Positions 15,273 to 22,630 of a stretch of 46,275 nt of DNA are shown one piece after another. The translations under genes and the position numbers were made by a program. Every line of letters begins with the position of its first letter. The stretch's first letter is position 1. The notes under the pieces are model-generated. The model was not told the DNA's origin. It did not search any database and was given only the letters and a program-made list of their open reading frames with translations. Source of the stretch: a virus; IMG/VR virus record IMGVR_UViG_3300044841_000164, positions 1 through 46,275 of that record. One strand, given 5' to 3'.

Positions 15273-15962
15273 GGTTTCACTCCTCGTTGTACGGGTTTTG
15301 GTTGGGTCAATTGGATCGCCGTCGCCTTCGGCGGCCTCTTCGTCGGCGCTCTCGCCCGCTTCCTCTTCCGGACTTCCTTCGGCTGGCTTAGGCGCGACTC
15401 GCTCCGCTTCGTTCAGGCAGCGGCCGATGCCGGTTGCCAGGTCGGCTTCAATGGTGGCCAGCGAGCCTTCGATCGGCGTCCAGCTGGTGGCCCTGAGCAC
15501 GGGAATGTTGTCGATCATTCGCTCCGGCTTGGGAGCAACTTTCTCGATGGTAAAACCAGCAGAGACGCCGGGAGAGTCGCCGTGGTCCAGCGCGTCGGCG
15601 ATTTCCTCAAAGGCATCCAGCGCGTGTTTTAGGGGAGAGAACCTCCAGGTCACGCCTAGCACGTGGCCGTCGGTAACCGGATCGCTTTGGAAGCCGTAGC
15701 GGATTTTGACGTCGTGATTGTCGAGCACGCGCGAACTGCGAGCGTTGATTCGCTCGAGGTTAATCGACTCCGCCTTGTGGTCGAGAATTACGTAGGCGAC
15801 CGTGCGGCCACCCAGCACGTGCAGGATCGGGGCGTCCGAAGAGATGTCGACGCGGACAGTTCTCTTCTCCCGATTAATGACGGAATTTTGCTTGGTCAGC
15901 CGCAGGTCGCGGACCAGCGTGCGGCCTAGAAGTTCCTGGGGGTTGAAAGCGGGGGATGCCAT
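13848..15962 (-). CDS. Prohead protease-major capsid protein fusion (HK97-like)
   Basis: A single 704-aa frame. Residues 1-190 look like a U35/HK97-type prohead protease: SRVLDNHDVKIRYG carries the likely catalytic His (H83) and SPGVSAGF the likely Ser (S134). An acidic linker at 190-228 (GSPEEEAGESADEEAAEGDG) follows. Residues 231-330 are helical and scaffold-like (AEIEAKRIADEAARAAAN), and 340-704 an HK97-type capsid protein (FTEAGSFIDMLRNKALVMQLG, FPRQTGAGAGHWVEE, YSRQLLRQGTV). An internal in-frame ATG at 15272 with its own Shine-Dalgarno would make the capsid part alone in excess. The fused form would place protease inside the prohead. Confidence 0.85.
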   Translation of the reverse strand: MASPAFNPQELLGRTLVRDLRLTKQNSVINREKRTVRVDISSDAPILHVLGGRTVAYVILDHKAESINLERINARSSRVLDNHDVKIRYGFQSDPVTDGHVLGVTWRFSPLKHALDAFEEIADALDHGDSPGVSAGFTIEKVAPKPERMIDNIPVLRATSWTPIEGSLATIEADLATGIGRCLNEAERVAPKPAEGSPEEEAGESADEEAAEGDGDPIDPTKTRTTRSETMTAAEIEAKRIADEAARAAANPLVVLETRTNDYVKFAVLYGNDEIQKRTLTEMAREFALTDKSEAELKAEILKTRSEWSTKVAGAMPRLTESEKQRYSIARAITADAASRRGGEDLGENGKKVDTRCFELEVSQQIQRDLKLVQHRDGFFMPTGVALRGQQSVSEAGQEIFFRQLMEMFKRAGLDTATPTAGQELVFTEAGSFIDMLRNKALVMQLGATVLPGLVGNVAFPRQTGAGAGHWVEENPSTDVDDDDAALDQVTLSPKTYQSSTSYSRQLLRQGTVNVDNIVQNDLTQVNALEIDRASLHGTGANNQPKGIYALDGVNTTSFASSGTTPGVISFAGVIDMETKIAVANADLGSMAYLTTPEVRGTAKQTAELSNTIALALWRGGEMNGFRAEASNQLSKTLGAGADHGIVFGVWSNLMIGEWGAIEVITDPYRLKKRGMIEVTTFLMADIQARYAQAFTKGQYLKKS

Positions 15963-16031
15963 CGAGGCGGGAAATTAACACACGCGCGAGACGAGGCTCC
16001 CTGGAGGGTGGGCCGGAAGAACCGGAGGGAG

Positions 16032-16050
16032 ACTTAAAACGATTATGAGT
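16032..16050. repeat. Dispersed palindrome, site 3
   Basis: ACTTAAAACGATTATGAGT, an imperfect copy that includes the TAA stop of the portal gene. Confidence 0.6.
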
Positions 16051-17632
16051 TGGGGGCGTCCGGCGTGGCGTCGTCTGCCGGCGGGTTCGGGGCGCCGGTC
16101 GTGTCGGTAGGTTGCTCGGCGCCGGCGGGCACCTTTGGCTTGAAGGCGGAGATTTGAATGCCGGCGTCTTTAAGAATTTTTTCTTCCTGCTGCAGCTTCT
16201 TCACTACCTTGCGGAAGTTGAGACCGCGCTCAGCCAGGACCCGCGTGCGGGTGTCGAGCGCCGCGCCGATGTCCATGATGGCCGCCGTCGAATCTTTCTC
16301 CGGGTCGACAGAGTCCCAGCCGCGCGCGTCGTAGACTGGCGCCAGGCGGGAATAGTCAGACGCGCCAACGGGCATCGCGCCCGTCAGCATGCCGCTCTTC
16401 GTGACGTCGAAGAAAACGCGCCGGGCAAACTGTTTCAGCCAACGCTGCAGGTAGCGATAGAAGTCGTGCGCCTCGTTGTCTCCGGCGCGGCTCGAGGTGT
16501 AGTTCACTCCCTCGAGATCTGAAAACATCCGGAAGTAGGGCACCAACGATCCGGCCGCGATATAGCGCGACGTCCCTTTTAGGAAGCCCGCGAAGTTTGT
16601 GTTCGGGTGCTTTGGATCGTTCGACTGCGCGGTCCAGCCCGGCGGCAATATTTGCTGCATCGCCGTCTCAAGCTCGCGCTGGGTGCCCGCTTCGAAGCCA
16701 GGTACCTGCTGTGCTGCCTTCACCTCGTCGGAGTCAAACAGTTCGTTCCACTCGTCGTTCTTCGGCGGCGACAGGTAATCGGTGACGCAGGCGCCGGCGC
16801 GGCTCGCATAGAGCTCGGCGTCAACGTATCCGCGCTGCGTGTGCAGCATCTCCATAATCGCATGCAGCCAGGGAATGCCGCGCACCTGCGTCTCGTGTTC
16901 GGTCATCAGGAAGAGGTGATAGACCTCGCTTGCCGGCACGCGCGTGCGCATAAGCGGCGAGCCGTATTCCGGATAGAGATAATCAGATGACGGGCGGGTG
17001 AAGTAATAAGCAACCCGGCGGTCGAAGTCGTCGAGCTCAACCGACATCAAGACGCGGTTGCCGTTTGGCAGAATCGTATTGAAGGTTTCGTCGAGCCAGG
17101 CGACGTCCATGAACTGCAGGGCGAAGCCGAAGGGGTTGGGCGCGTCGAAGCGTTTTCTAATCAGGCACTCGCCGTCTCGCGCCACTGTCTCCATCAACAG
17201 GGTTTGCTGGTCCACCCATGACATCTCGCCGCTCGCCGAGGCGTTCTCCGGCTTGGCCCACTCATTGAACGCCGCGATCACGTCGTCGTTAAGCTGCGCG
17301 TCCTGCTGGTTTTCTTCGTCACCTTCGATGGCATCGCTGAGCGTCAGGCCTTCAGGCCCGACGACATTGTTGCTGTACATCGCGATGACTTTCTTGACCG
17401 GCCCATTGTTGCGCTGCTCTTCCCGGCTGCGCGCGCGTAACCAGCGCAGCGATCGCCGCGTCTCGGAGTTCGCGGAGGTTTGCGACAGTGACCAGTCGGA
17501 CGTTTGGCGCGACGGCATCGCCGCCTGGTAGGTACGCGTAAGGCGAGCCCCCCTCGCCCGGCGCGCACTCGCCTGCTCCGCGCGAATCTGCGCGAAGGTT
17601 GGGAGATTGAGATCGAGAGTAGTAATAGCCAT
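16043..17632 (-). CDS. Portal protein (lambda gpB family)
   Basis: This 529-aa protein has hallmarks of lambda-type portals: RSLRWLRARSREEQRNNGPVK near 65-80, SNNVVGPEGL, ETVARDGECLIRK, VPASEVYHLFLMTEHETQVRGIPWL, and a C-terminal stretch ASDYSRLAPVYDARGWDSVDPEKD..AAIMDIGAALDTRTRVLAERG. The end is low complexity (TDTTGAPNPPADDATPDAPNS). It forms the dodecameric vertex for DNA entry. It is separated from the terminase by about 5 kb of other genes, more than in lambda. Confidence 0.92.
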   Translation of the reverse strand: MAITTLDLNLPTFAQIRAEQASARRARGARLTRTYQAAMPSRQTSDWSLSQTSANSETRRSLRWLRARSREEQRNNGPVKKVIAMYSNNVVGPEGLTLSDAIEGDEENQQDAQLNDDVIAAFNEWAKPENASASGEMSWVDQQTLLMETVARDGECLIRKRFDAPNPFGFALQFMDVAWLDETFNTILPNGNRVLMSVELDDFDRRVAYYFTRPSSDYLYPEYGSPLMRTRVPASEVYHLFLMTEHETQVRGIPWLHAIMEMLHTQRGYVDAELYASRAGACVTDYLSPPKNDEWNELFDSDEVKAAQQVPGFEAGTQRELETAMQQILPPGWTAQSNDPKHPNTNFAGFLKGTSRYIAAGSLVPYFRMFSDLEGVNYTSSRAGDNEAHDFYRYLQRWLKQFARRVFFDVTKSGMLTGAMPVGASDYSRLAPVYDARGWDSVDPEKDSTAAIMDIGAALDTRTRVLAERGLNFRKVVKKLQQEEKILKDAGIQISAFKPKVPAGAEQPTDTTGAPNPPADDATPDAPNS

Positions 17633-17644
17633 CTTGTTAGCGAC

Positions 17645-17752
17645 AGAGGTCAGAGATCAGATGTCAGACGGGAACAGCAGCCACTCGCGTCGGCGTGTGA
17701 TTGTAGCCGCGATGTTTTATTGCTGGCCTCTGACATCTGACCTCTGACCTCT
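17645..17752. repeat. Inverted repeat built from TGACCTC heptamers
   Basis: 17645-17668 and 17729-17752 are 24-bp inverted copies with one mismatch, separated by 60 bp, in the 129-bp gap upstream of the portal gene. Each arm is made of period-7 AGAGGTC/TGACCTC units. Leftward RNA could form a long hairpin here. Confidence 0.65.
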
Positions 17753-17761
17753 ATCTTTTTT

Positions 17762-18619
17762 CTACGAGGCTGCCGGCAGCGCAAAGACCGCCACTGCGAT
17801 CGCGCCCGTTTCAGTTGTGCCCGTGCCGGCCGTGCCTGTTACCAGCAGCGCTTTCGTGGCGCTGAGTGTTCCGGCATAGACCAGCTTGTCGCCGACAGTG
17901 CCCGACGTCAGACCCGACTTAAACTTGGTCGCCGTCGAGGTCTCGCCGATATTGAACGAAGGCTTCGCGCCGTCGCCGTTCGCAAAGGTTTCCGTGATAC
18001 TGACGACGATCACGACAATCCGATCAAGCGTCGCATGCGCCGTCAGCAGCGATTGCGCGCCCGATGTCGTCTTCGGGTAACTCGCTGCAGCTCCCAGACC
18101 GCTCAGCATTAGCGCTGCCGGGTTGAGACCGTTGCGCGCGTCGAACGAAAAGATAATGTTCGAGGTGGTATTGCGCGTTGGCGCCGGGATGGCGGTGTCG
18201 AGCGAAGCGTCCGCCGTGTTGTCGGTGTAAGTGGTCGCGGTGTTGTTGGCGATCGTCGCCAGATAGAAATAGTTCTCGACGAAGTTTGGATCCGCGCCGG
18301 CCTTGGTGCGATAGATTTTCCGTGCGGTTACAAACTGCGAGCCAGTCGGTATCGCCGACAATGCGACTTTGCCGTCAGTGCCGAACGCTACGACCGTCGC
18401 CGACACCTGGCCCAGGTCTTCGCCGTCGATATCGGTCTCGCCTTCGGCAGTCACAAACGTGACCAGGTAAGAGTGCGTGCCGTTGTTGACGAGGCCGGCG
18501 CCGCCGCCCGCGAGCGCCGCGGCCATTATTGCCGCCGTCAGGTTAGCTCTGGTTTCCGCGCGCGTGATGGCTGCGACGTTGTCGGCTTCGGTAATCGTCA
18601 TTAGTTGTCGTCGTGTCAT
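17762..18619 (-). CDS. Putative virion surface/decoration protein
   Basis: This 285-aa protein has a helical start (ITEADNVAAITRAETRANLTAAIMAAAL), then a fibronectin-like module (SYLVTFVTAEGETD.. ARKIYRTKAG.. FYLATIANNTATTYTDN) and a beta-rich C-terminus. It is the last of six structural-looking genes between the terminase region and the portal. Fn3-like modules are common on phage heads and fibres. Decoration or head fibre is the best guess, from pattern and place only. Confidence 0.55.
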   Translation of the reverse strand: MTRRQLMTITEADNVAAITRAETRANLTAAIMAAALAGGGAGLVNNGTHSYLVTFVTAEGETDIDGEDLGQVSATVVAFGTDGKVALSAIPTGSQFVTARKIYRTKAGADPNFVENYFYLATIANNTATTYTDNTADASLDTAIPAPTRNTTSNIIFSFDARNGLNPAALMLSGLGAAASYPKTTSGAQSLLTAHATLDRIVVIVVSITETFANGDGAKPSFNIGETSTATKFKSGLTSGTVGDKLVYAGTLSATKALLVTGTAGTGTTETGAIAVAVFALPAAS

Positions 18620-18637
18620 TAAAGTTGTCTCCTGTGG

Positions 18638-19219
18638 TTATTTGAAGCGGGTATAAACGTTTGTCAGAAACGGCGCGCCGCGCCGGAGCGCCGCCGCCTG
18701 ACGTTCCGAGTTGACGAGCTGCACGTAGCGATTTTCCAGCAGAATCAGATCGGCGATCGTGTGCTCGCGCTTCATGCGGTTCGCAATCTGATACTCGGCC
18801 GCATTTTTTGCGGCCGCCTTGCCGAGTGCCAGTCGAATGTTCGCGAGCGCCACTTCGTTTTCCGAGCGGCCGTCGACGGGAGTGTCCGTGTCGACTGACA
18901 CGAAGCCGAGCTTCACCGTGACCACGCCGGCGCCCACCTGGTGCTGCTCGAGCGTCTCGCCCGTCCCGCGCGCGACCCATGCCTGCCAGTCGTAACGCCC
19001 GCTCGCCATGCTCGCCGATTGCGCCGCGGTCATCGTCGATAGATAGTCCGAGCCGTCTTCCACTGCGACGACGTCGACACCTTTTCCAGTGCCGCGAAAG
19101 TAAGTAGTCAGCGCCCAGCCGTCAGCCGGCGGGTAGTCAGAGATTGACCTGGTCCACGCCACGGTGGCACCGCGAGTGATTTCGCGGGGTTCGCAATTGG
19201 GAATTGTTGGCGTCGTCAT
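18638..19219 (-). CDS. Putative structural protein with helical C-terminus
   Basis: This 193-aa protein has an N-terminal half with beta-sandwich traits (ITRGATVAWTRSISDYP.. WALTTYFRGTGKGVDVV.. SGRYDWQAWVARG). This is the same style as the gene at 20765-21148 (GGTVARTFTWTDDADPP), so the two may share a fold. The C-terminal half is helical (AKNAAEYQIANRMKREHTI), suggesting oligomerisation. It lies in the pre-portal structural block; function inferred from context. Confidence 0.5.
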   Translation of the reverse strand: MTTPTIPNCEPREITRGATVAWTRSISDYPPADGWALTTYFRGTGKGVDVVAVEDGSDYLSTMTAAQSASMASGRYDWQAWVARGTGETLEQHQVGAGVVTVKLGFVSVDTDTPVDGRSENEVALANIRLALGKAAAKNAAEYQIANRMKREHTIADLILLENRYVQLVNSERQAAALRRGAPFLTNVYTRFK

Positions 19220-19221
19220 TT

Positions 19222-19746
19222 TCAGCTCAACAGCTCGATTATCAGGCCCTTACAAACCACGTCACTGGCGCTGGTTCCCGCACCGGTAACCTTGATAAGA
19301 ACGGGGCTTGCCAACGTCTCGGCAGGGGTCGTGAGCGGATTGGTATTTGCCTGCTCGTTACCGCCGCTACCCGTAGCGTTACGCGACCAGGCGACTTGCG
19401 TGGCGGCGCCAGTACGGAAAACAAACGCCACGTTGACCGCCCACACGCCAGTGTGAGCAAGGCCCGCGTTCGGTGTGGCAATCACAGTGGCGCCGAAGTA
19501 GAGCTTGACGGTCTTCACGTTAGCGTTGTTCGCGTAGTTGCCAAACGCCGTAATCCGAAGGGCTTTCTGGTCGACGTCAAGCGTTCCCGCCGGCAAGCTG
19601 AAACTGTCAATTGTGGTTTCGGCCCCACCGGCTGCGCTGCCAGTGCCGCTGCTGTTTCGGTAGAGCAACGGGTCAAGCAAAAGGTCGCCGCTCTGCAATT
19701 GCTGCGGCTGGCCGCCGTTCATAACCAGTGGTTTGCGAACCGCCAT
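19222..19746 (-). CDS. Head-fibre/decoration-like protein (paralogous N-terminal tag)
   Basis: This 174-aa protein starts at the ATG at 19746, because MAVRKPLVMNGGQPQQLQSG matches the start of the next gene upstream (MALRKPIVIVGGQLQQLQST). Longer in-frame extensions overlap that gene and look unlike protein. The body is beta rich (ITAFGNYANNANVKTVKLYFG). The shared N-terminal tag suggests a common anchoring site on the capsid, with different exposed domains. No family name is certain. Confidence 0.6.
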   Translation of the reverse strand: MAVRKPLVMNGGQPQQLQSGDLLLDPLLYRNSSGTGSAAGGAETTIDSFSLPAGTLDVDQKALRITAFGNYANNANVKTVKLYFGATVIATPNAGLAHTGVWAVNVAFVFRTGAATQVAWSRNATGSGGNEQANTNPLTTPAETLASPVLIKVTGAGTSASDVVCKGLIIELLS

Positions 19747-19754
19747 CTTATCCC

Positions 19755-20240
19755 TTACAAAAGAATCGGCCGGAAGGGAGCGCTCAGCAGCAACTCCGTA
19801 GTTGATAGCGCCAGGCCGAGTTCGACGACATATTGGCCCACGGTCGACGGCGCAGTGCCGGCGCCAAGTCCCGCCGTCGTGCCCGACAAGTAGTAGCGCG
19901 TGCCCTTGGTTAACCCGCCCGACGTTCCAAACGCCGTGTCCCACTGGCCAGTGGTCGCGCTGAGCACGCCGTTGACCTGCACCGCTCCGGACGCCGCGGC
20001 CGCCGTAGAAGCGTCGCGCATCAGCCCGATAACGTCCTTCGTGCCGGAAGCGTCCGCCTTTGCTTTCTTCACGCCGTCGTTTACGTCGTTGTAAACGGGG
20101 GTGCCGATGACGATCGCGCCGGCCTCGTCGTTGGTTTGCATGACGACGTCGCCGCCCGCTTGCGGCGAGTCGAGCGTGTCAGTTGACTGCAACTGCTGAA
20201 GCTGTCCGCCGACGATAACGATTGGTTTGCGCAGCGCCAT
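19755..20240 (-). CDS. Head-fibre/decoration-like protein
   Basis: This 161-aa protein has an N-terminal tag shared with the downstream gene. The body resembles DUF2190/capsid-stabilising-type proteins (GAIVIGTPVYNDVNDGVKKA, VIGLMRDASTAAAASGAVQVNG), then KGTRYYLSGTTAGLG and a C-terminal strand PSTVGQYVVELGLALSTTELL. The last part is similar to the next gene upstream (KTTYYLDTVPGKLT.. GQVVQVIGNSISPTALRL). A capsid surface role is likely but inferred. Confidence 0.6.
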   Translation of the reverse strand: MALRKPIVIVGGQLQQLQSTDTLDSPQAGGDVVMQTNDEAGAIVIGTPVYNDVNDGVKKAKADASGTKDVIGLMRDASTAAAASGAVQVNGVLSATTGQWDTAFGTSGGLTKGTRYYLSGTTAGLGAGTAPSTVGQYVVELGLALSTTELLLSAPFRPILL

Positions 20241-20250
20241 AGGTTTCTCC

Positions 20251-20772
20251 TCACAAGAGAACAGGCTCTTCGATTTCTAGTCTCAGAGCGGTTGGGGAAA
20301 TTGAATTGCCGATTACCTGGACCACCTGACCGGGAATTGAAGGCGCACTCGCCGTCAACTTTCCGGGCACGGTATCGAGGTAGTAAGTTGTTTTCGCCGC
20401 CAGCGCCGGACTGCCAACCACTTCGGTCCAATCTTCGAGCTCAAGCACGCCGCCGAGCTGCACGTCGCCCGCGATACCGGCTGCAATGCTGTCGGCAGCC
20501 AGGCCCAGACCGTTCCGGGAATTATCAGCCGCGCTGGCGAGGGCAAAGCCCGTTCCCGACGGGTGCGACGCAACCACCTCGCCCCGGGTAATCGCGATCG
20601 CTTCCTTGTTCTCAGCGGTAAAGGTGTTTCTAGCGTTCGCGCCTGGAGCGCCCGGCGGTCCCTGCACACCAACGGTGACCACGCGAACCGCAGTTTCGCG
20701 AGCAACGACAATCTCCGTCTCGCCTTCGACTGTAACGCGCTCGATCGTTTGATTGACAGTGATATTAGGCAC
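20251..20772 (-). CDS. Head-fibre-like protein with collagen-like turn
   Basis: This 173-aa protein has an N-terminal beta region (VEGETEIVVARETAVRVVTVG), a short collagen-like GPPGAPGA at about 44-51, and a C-terminal domain related to that of the gene at 19755-20240 (same YYL..PG.L....S..GQVVQV.G pattern). Such domains occur in phage head fibres. It overlaps the upstream gene by 8 bp. Likely exposed on the virion; inferred. Confidence 0.6.
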   Translation of the reverse strand: MPNITVNQTIERVTVEGETEIVVARETAVRVVTVGVQGPPGAPGANARNTFTAENKEAIAITRGEVVASHPSGTGFALASAADNSRNGLGLAADSIAAGIAGDVQLGGVLELEDWTEVVGSPALAAKTTYYLDTVPGKLTASAPSIPGQVVQVIGNSISPTALRLEIEEPVLL

Positions 20773-21148
20773 TGACTCCGCTCCTCGGTATCACTTTCAC
20801 CGTGCCGCCAAGCAGCGGCGTAACCGTGCCGCTCGGGTGCAGCACGTCGAGCCGCCAGGAGCCGGTCGCCTGAAACAGTTCGTCGGTCTGCTCGTCGGTG
20901 ATAATTATTGCAAACTGCCCCCGGGTGTCTTCGTCGTCCTGGTCGGCGATCGTGATGCCACCCTCCTCTTCGTCGCTGATTATCAGCGCCGGGCCGGCCA
21001 CGCCCTTCAGGTAGATGCGGGCGGCGACATGGCAACCGGTCAGGTCGATGCCGGCAGGCGGGTCGGCATCGTCAGTCCAGGTGAAAGTGCGAGCAACCGT
21101 GCCGCCCTGCTGAATTGTCAATGGGTAGTTGCCGACTTCATCGCTCAT
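20765..21148 (-). CDS. Small beta-sandwich structural protein
   Basis: This 127-aa protein (LTIQQGGTVARTFTWTDDAD.. DLTGCHVAARIYLKG.. FAIIITDEQTDELF.. GSWRLDVLHPSGTV.. LLGGTVKVIP) reads as a single Ig-like domain of the kind found in baseplate, fibre and head-accessory proteins (BppU N-terminal-like pattern). It is the first gene of the structural block after the regulatory gap at 21149-21271. Assigned from pattern only. Confidence 0.6.
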   Translation of the reverse strand: MSDEVGNYPLTIQQGGTVARTFTWTDDADPPAGIDLTGCHVAARIYLKGVAGPALIISDEEEGGITIADQDDEDTRGQFAIIITDEQTDELFQATGSWRLDVLHPSGTVTPLLGGTVKVIPRSGVSA

Positions 21149-21270
21149 CGCGCGGCATGATAGGCCAGCGGGCGCGGAGGGCTAGGTGGAGGGTGGGCCG
21201 GAAGAGGCGCGCAAAGCGCGCAGAGGCCAGAGGTCAGAGGCCGGAGAGCAGAGACCAAAGAGAGCGGGCT

Positions 21271-21287
21271 CTTATAACGGTTTTGAG
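21271..21287. repeat. Dispersed palindrome, site 4
   Basis: CTTATAACGGTTTTGAG, identical to site 2. It contains the TAA stop of the XRE gene 21272-21454. Confidence 0.7.
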
Positions 21288-21454
21288 AGGCGGCGTTTCA
21301 GTTCAGCAAGAGCGAGCTCGACGTAGGGGGGCGGCGCTACCGCGTTACACTCCCAGCGCGAGAGCGTGCGTATCGTGACACCCAGGGCCTCAGCTAGTTT
21401 GCGCTGGCTGAGCCCGATCTGCTGGCGCTGTTTTTTGAGTTGCGCGGCGGTCAT
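21272..21454 (-). CDS. Small XRE-family DNA-binding protein
   Basis: This 60-aa protein is almost only a helix-turn-helix: LKKQRQQIGLSQRKLAEALG then VTIRTLSRWECNAVAPPPYVE, the classic XRE core. It lies between the packaging block and the structural block, so it could act as a late-gene regulator. Its stop is within palindrome site 4, which raises the possibility that it or its relatives bind such sites (inference). Confidence 0.8.
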   Translation of the reverse strand: MTAAQLKKQRQQIGLSQRKLAEALGVTIRTLSRWECNAVAPPPYVELALAELKRRLSKPL

Positions 21455-21476
21455 TAGAATTTCGTCGTCCTCCGGG

Positions 21477-21770
21477 TTAGTCTTTTAGTCCCACCTCTGG
21501 ATCGTACTCTGCTACGACCACGGGAAACCCGGCGTGAACTCGATGGCCACGTAAGACGTGCTTGACGGGCACGGGGCAGAGCGACTTCCACAGCTCCCTG
21601 GCCTGGTAGTCAAACTGCCCTTCGATTAAACAAAGGATCGAATGTCCACCGTCAGTCGTGTAGCAGTAGTAATCCTCCACGACGGCCGGCAGCTCAGCAG
21701 GGTAGGATTTGCCGCGCACCAGAAAGCCGGTGCCTTCGAAGAACTTCTCGATTGCTTGTGCAGGTGTCAT
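21477..21770 (-). CDS. Hypothetical protein
   Basis: This 97-aa protein includes ELPAVVEDYYCYTTDGGHSI and FDYQARELWKSLCPVPVKHVLRG. Alpha/beta character; two cysteines far apart do not form an obvious metal site. It lies in a short accessory block between terminase and structural genes. No family recognised. Confidence 0.5.
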   Translation of the reverse strand: MTPAQAIEKFFEGTGFLVRGKSYPAELPAVVEDYYCYTTDGGHSILCLIEGQFDYQARELWKSLCPVPVKHVLRGHRVHAGFPVVVAEYDPEVGLKD

Positions 21771-21785
21771 AGGAGTTAACGATCC

Positions 21786-22272
21786 TTATGCCGGGAGATA
21801 CACCTCGTCGTTCTCGGCCACTTCGGGAGCGTGTTCCTGGCAGAACTCAAATCCGCCAACGGCCTTGTAGACCGAAGGCTTGCCGCACTGCTTAGTGTCG
21901 CGCGGGTCACCTGCCGGGTCCTTGGGGATTCCGTAGGTGCAAGGCTTGTCGTTCAACTCTTCGCCCAGCCAGCCGCTTCTCTTGATTTTATATTCGTCGT
22001 CAACGTAATCCGGAAGCCGAATTCCCTGCGCCTTTGCAGACTTGAGAACCGTATCCAGCGCCGACCAGAAGGTGTCCGTATCCTCAGGATCGTAATCGTC
22101 GGTCACAACGCCGTCAACAATTTCCCACGAACCGTTGCCGAAAGCGAAAGGGTCTTCCACCCTCACCGTCACAGGTGTAAAGCGAGAAGTCCGCGTTTTG
22201 TGAAGGATCGCCAGTGCCTTGAAGAAAGTAGCTGCCGTCTGAATCGGTTTTAACAAGTGTTAGAGTTGCCAT
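21786..22272 (-). pseudogene. Hypothetical protein gene, apparently frameshifted near 22160
   Basis: ATG at 22272 has a strong AGGAG 8-9 nt upstream and opens a plausible protein (MATLTLVKTDSDGSYFLQG.. ADFSLYTC) that closes after about 52 residues. A second frame (+1) continues as VRVEDPFAFGNGSWEIVDG.. to a stop at 21786, with PCTYGIPKD.. KQCGKPSV.. FEFCQEHAPEV, a Cys/His set that may bind zinc. The second frame has only a weak TTG start without ribosome site. The two halves therefore look like one gene broken by a one-base change around 22150-22175, or by a sequencing error. Confidence 0.5.
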
Positions 22273-22408
22273 GATTCTTATCTCCTCTTTTGCTCTTTCG
22301 AGCGCCCCGCGTATATCGTCGCGGCCCGTGTTTTTTCGAACAAGGAGAGTATAGACAGATTGTCTATAGCTGTCAAGCGAAATCCGCAAAGACTCTCGAT
22401 TATTTTTT

Positions 22409-22618
22409 TTAGAGCGGGACGTCGCCATCGACGCCGACCGGGTTGCCTTCGTCACCGTGATAACCCGGCTCGGTTAGGAAACCTGCTATCTCGAGGCAGC
22501 CAGCGCATTCGAGCGGGGCGAGCTCGTGGTTTTTATTCATTAGGTGGGCGAGCGCGCGCTTGCAGCGAAAGAAAGCTTTCGCCTCGAGGCTGTCGACGTC
22601 GAATTCATCGCGACTCAT
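22409..22618 (-). CDS. Small hypothetical protein downstream of terminase
   Basis: This 69-aa protein includes SLEAKAFFRCKRALAHLMN and LAPLECAGCLEIAGFL, with three cysteines that could form a small metal site. It follows the terminase large subunit by 12 bp. The place is that of lambda gpW, but the sequence does not look like gpW. Function unknown. Confidence 0.45.
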   Translation of the reverse strand: MSRDEFDVDSLEAKAFFRCKRALAHLMNKNHELAPLECAGCLEIAGFLTEPGYHGDEGNPVGVDGDVPL

Positions 22619-22630
22619 GGGCCGGAGATT

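Noticed and set aside
14352-15632. 426-aa forward open frame opposite the capsid gene
   Set aside because: Antisense shadow of GC-rich capsid coding sequence; no ribosome site, sequence not protein-like, and the opposite strand has clear family motifs.
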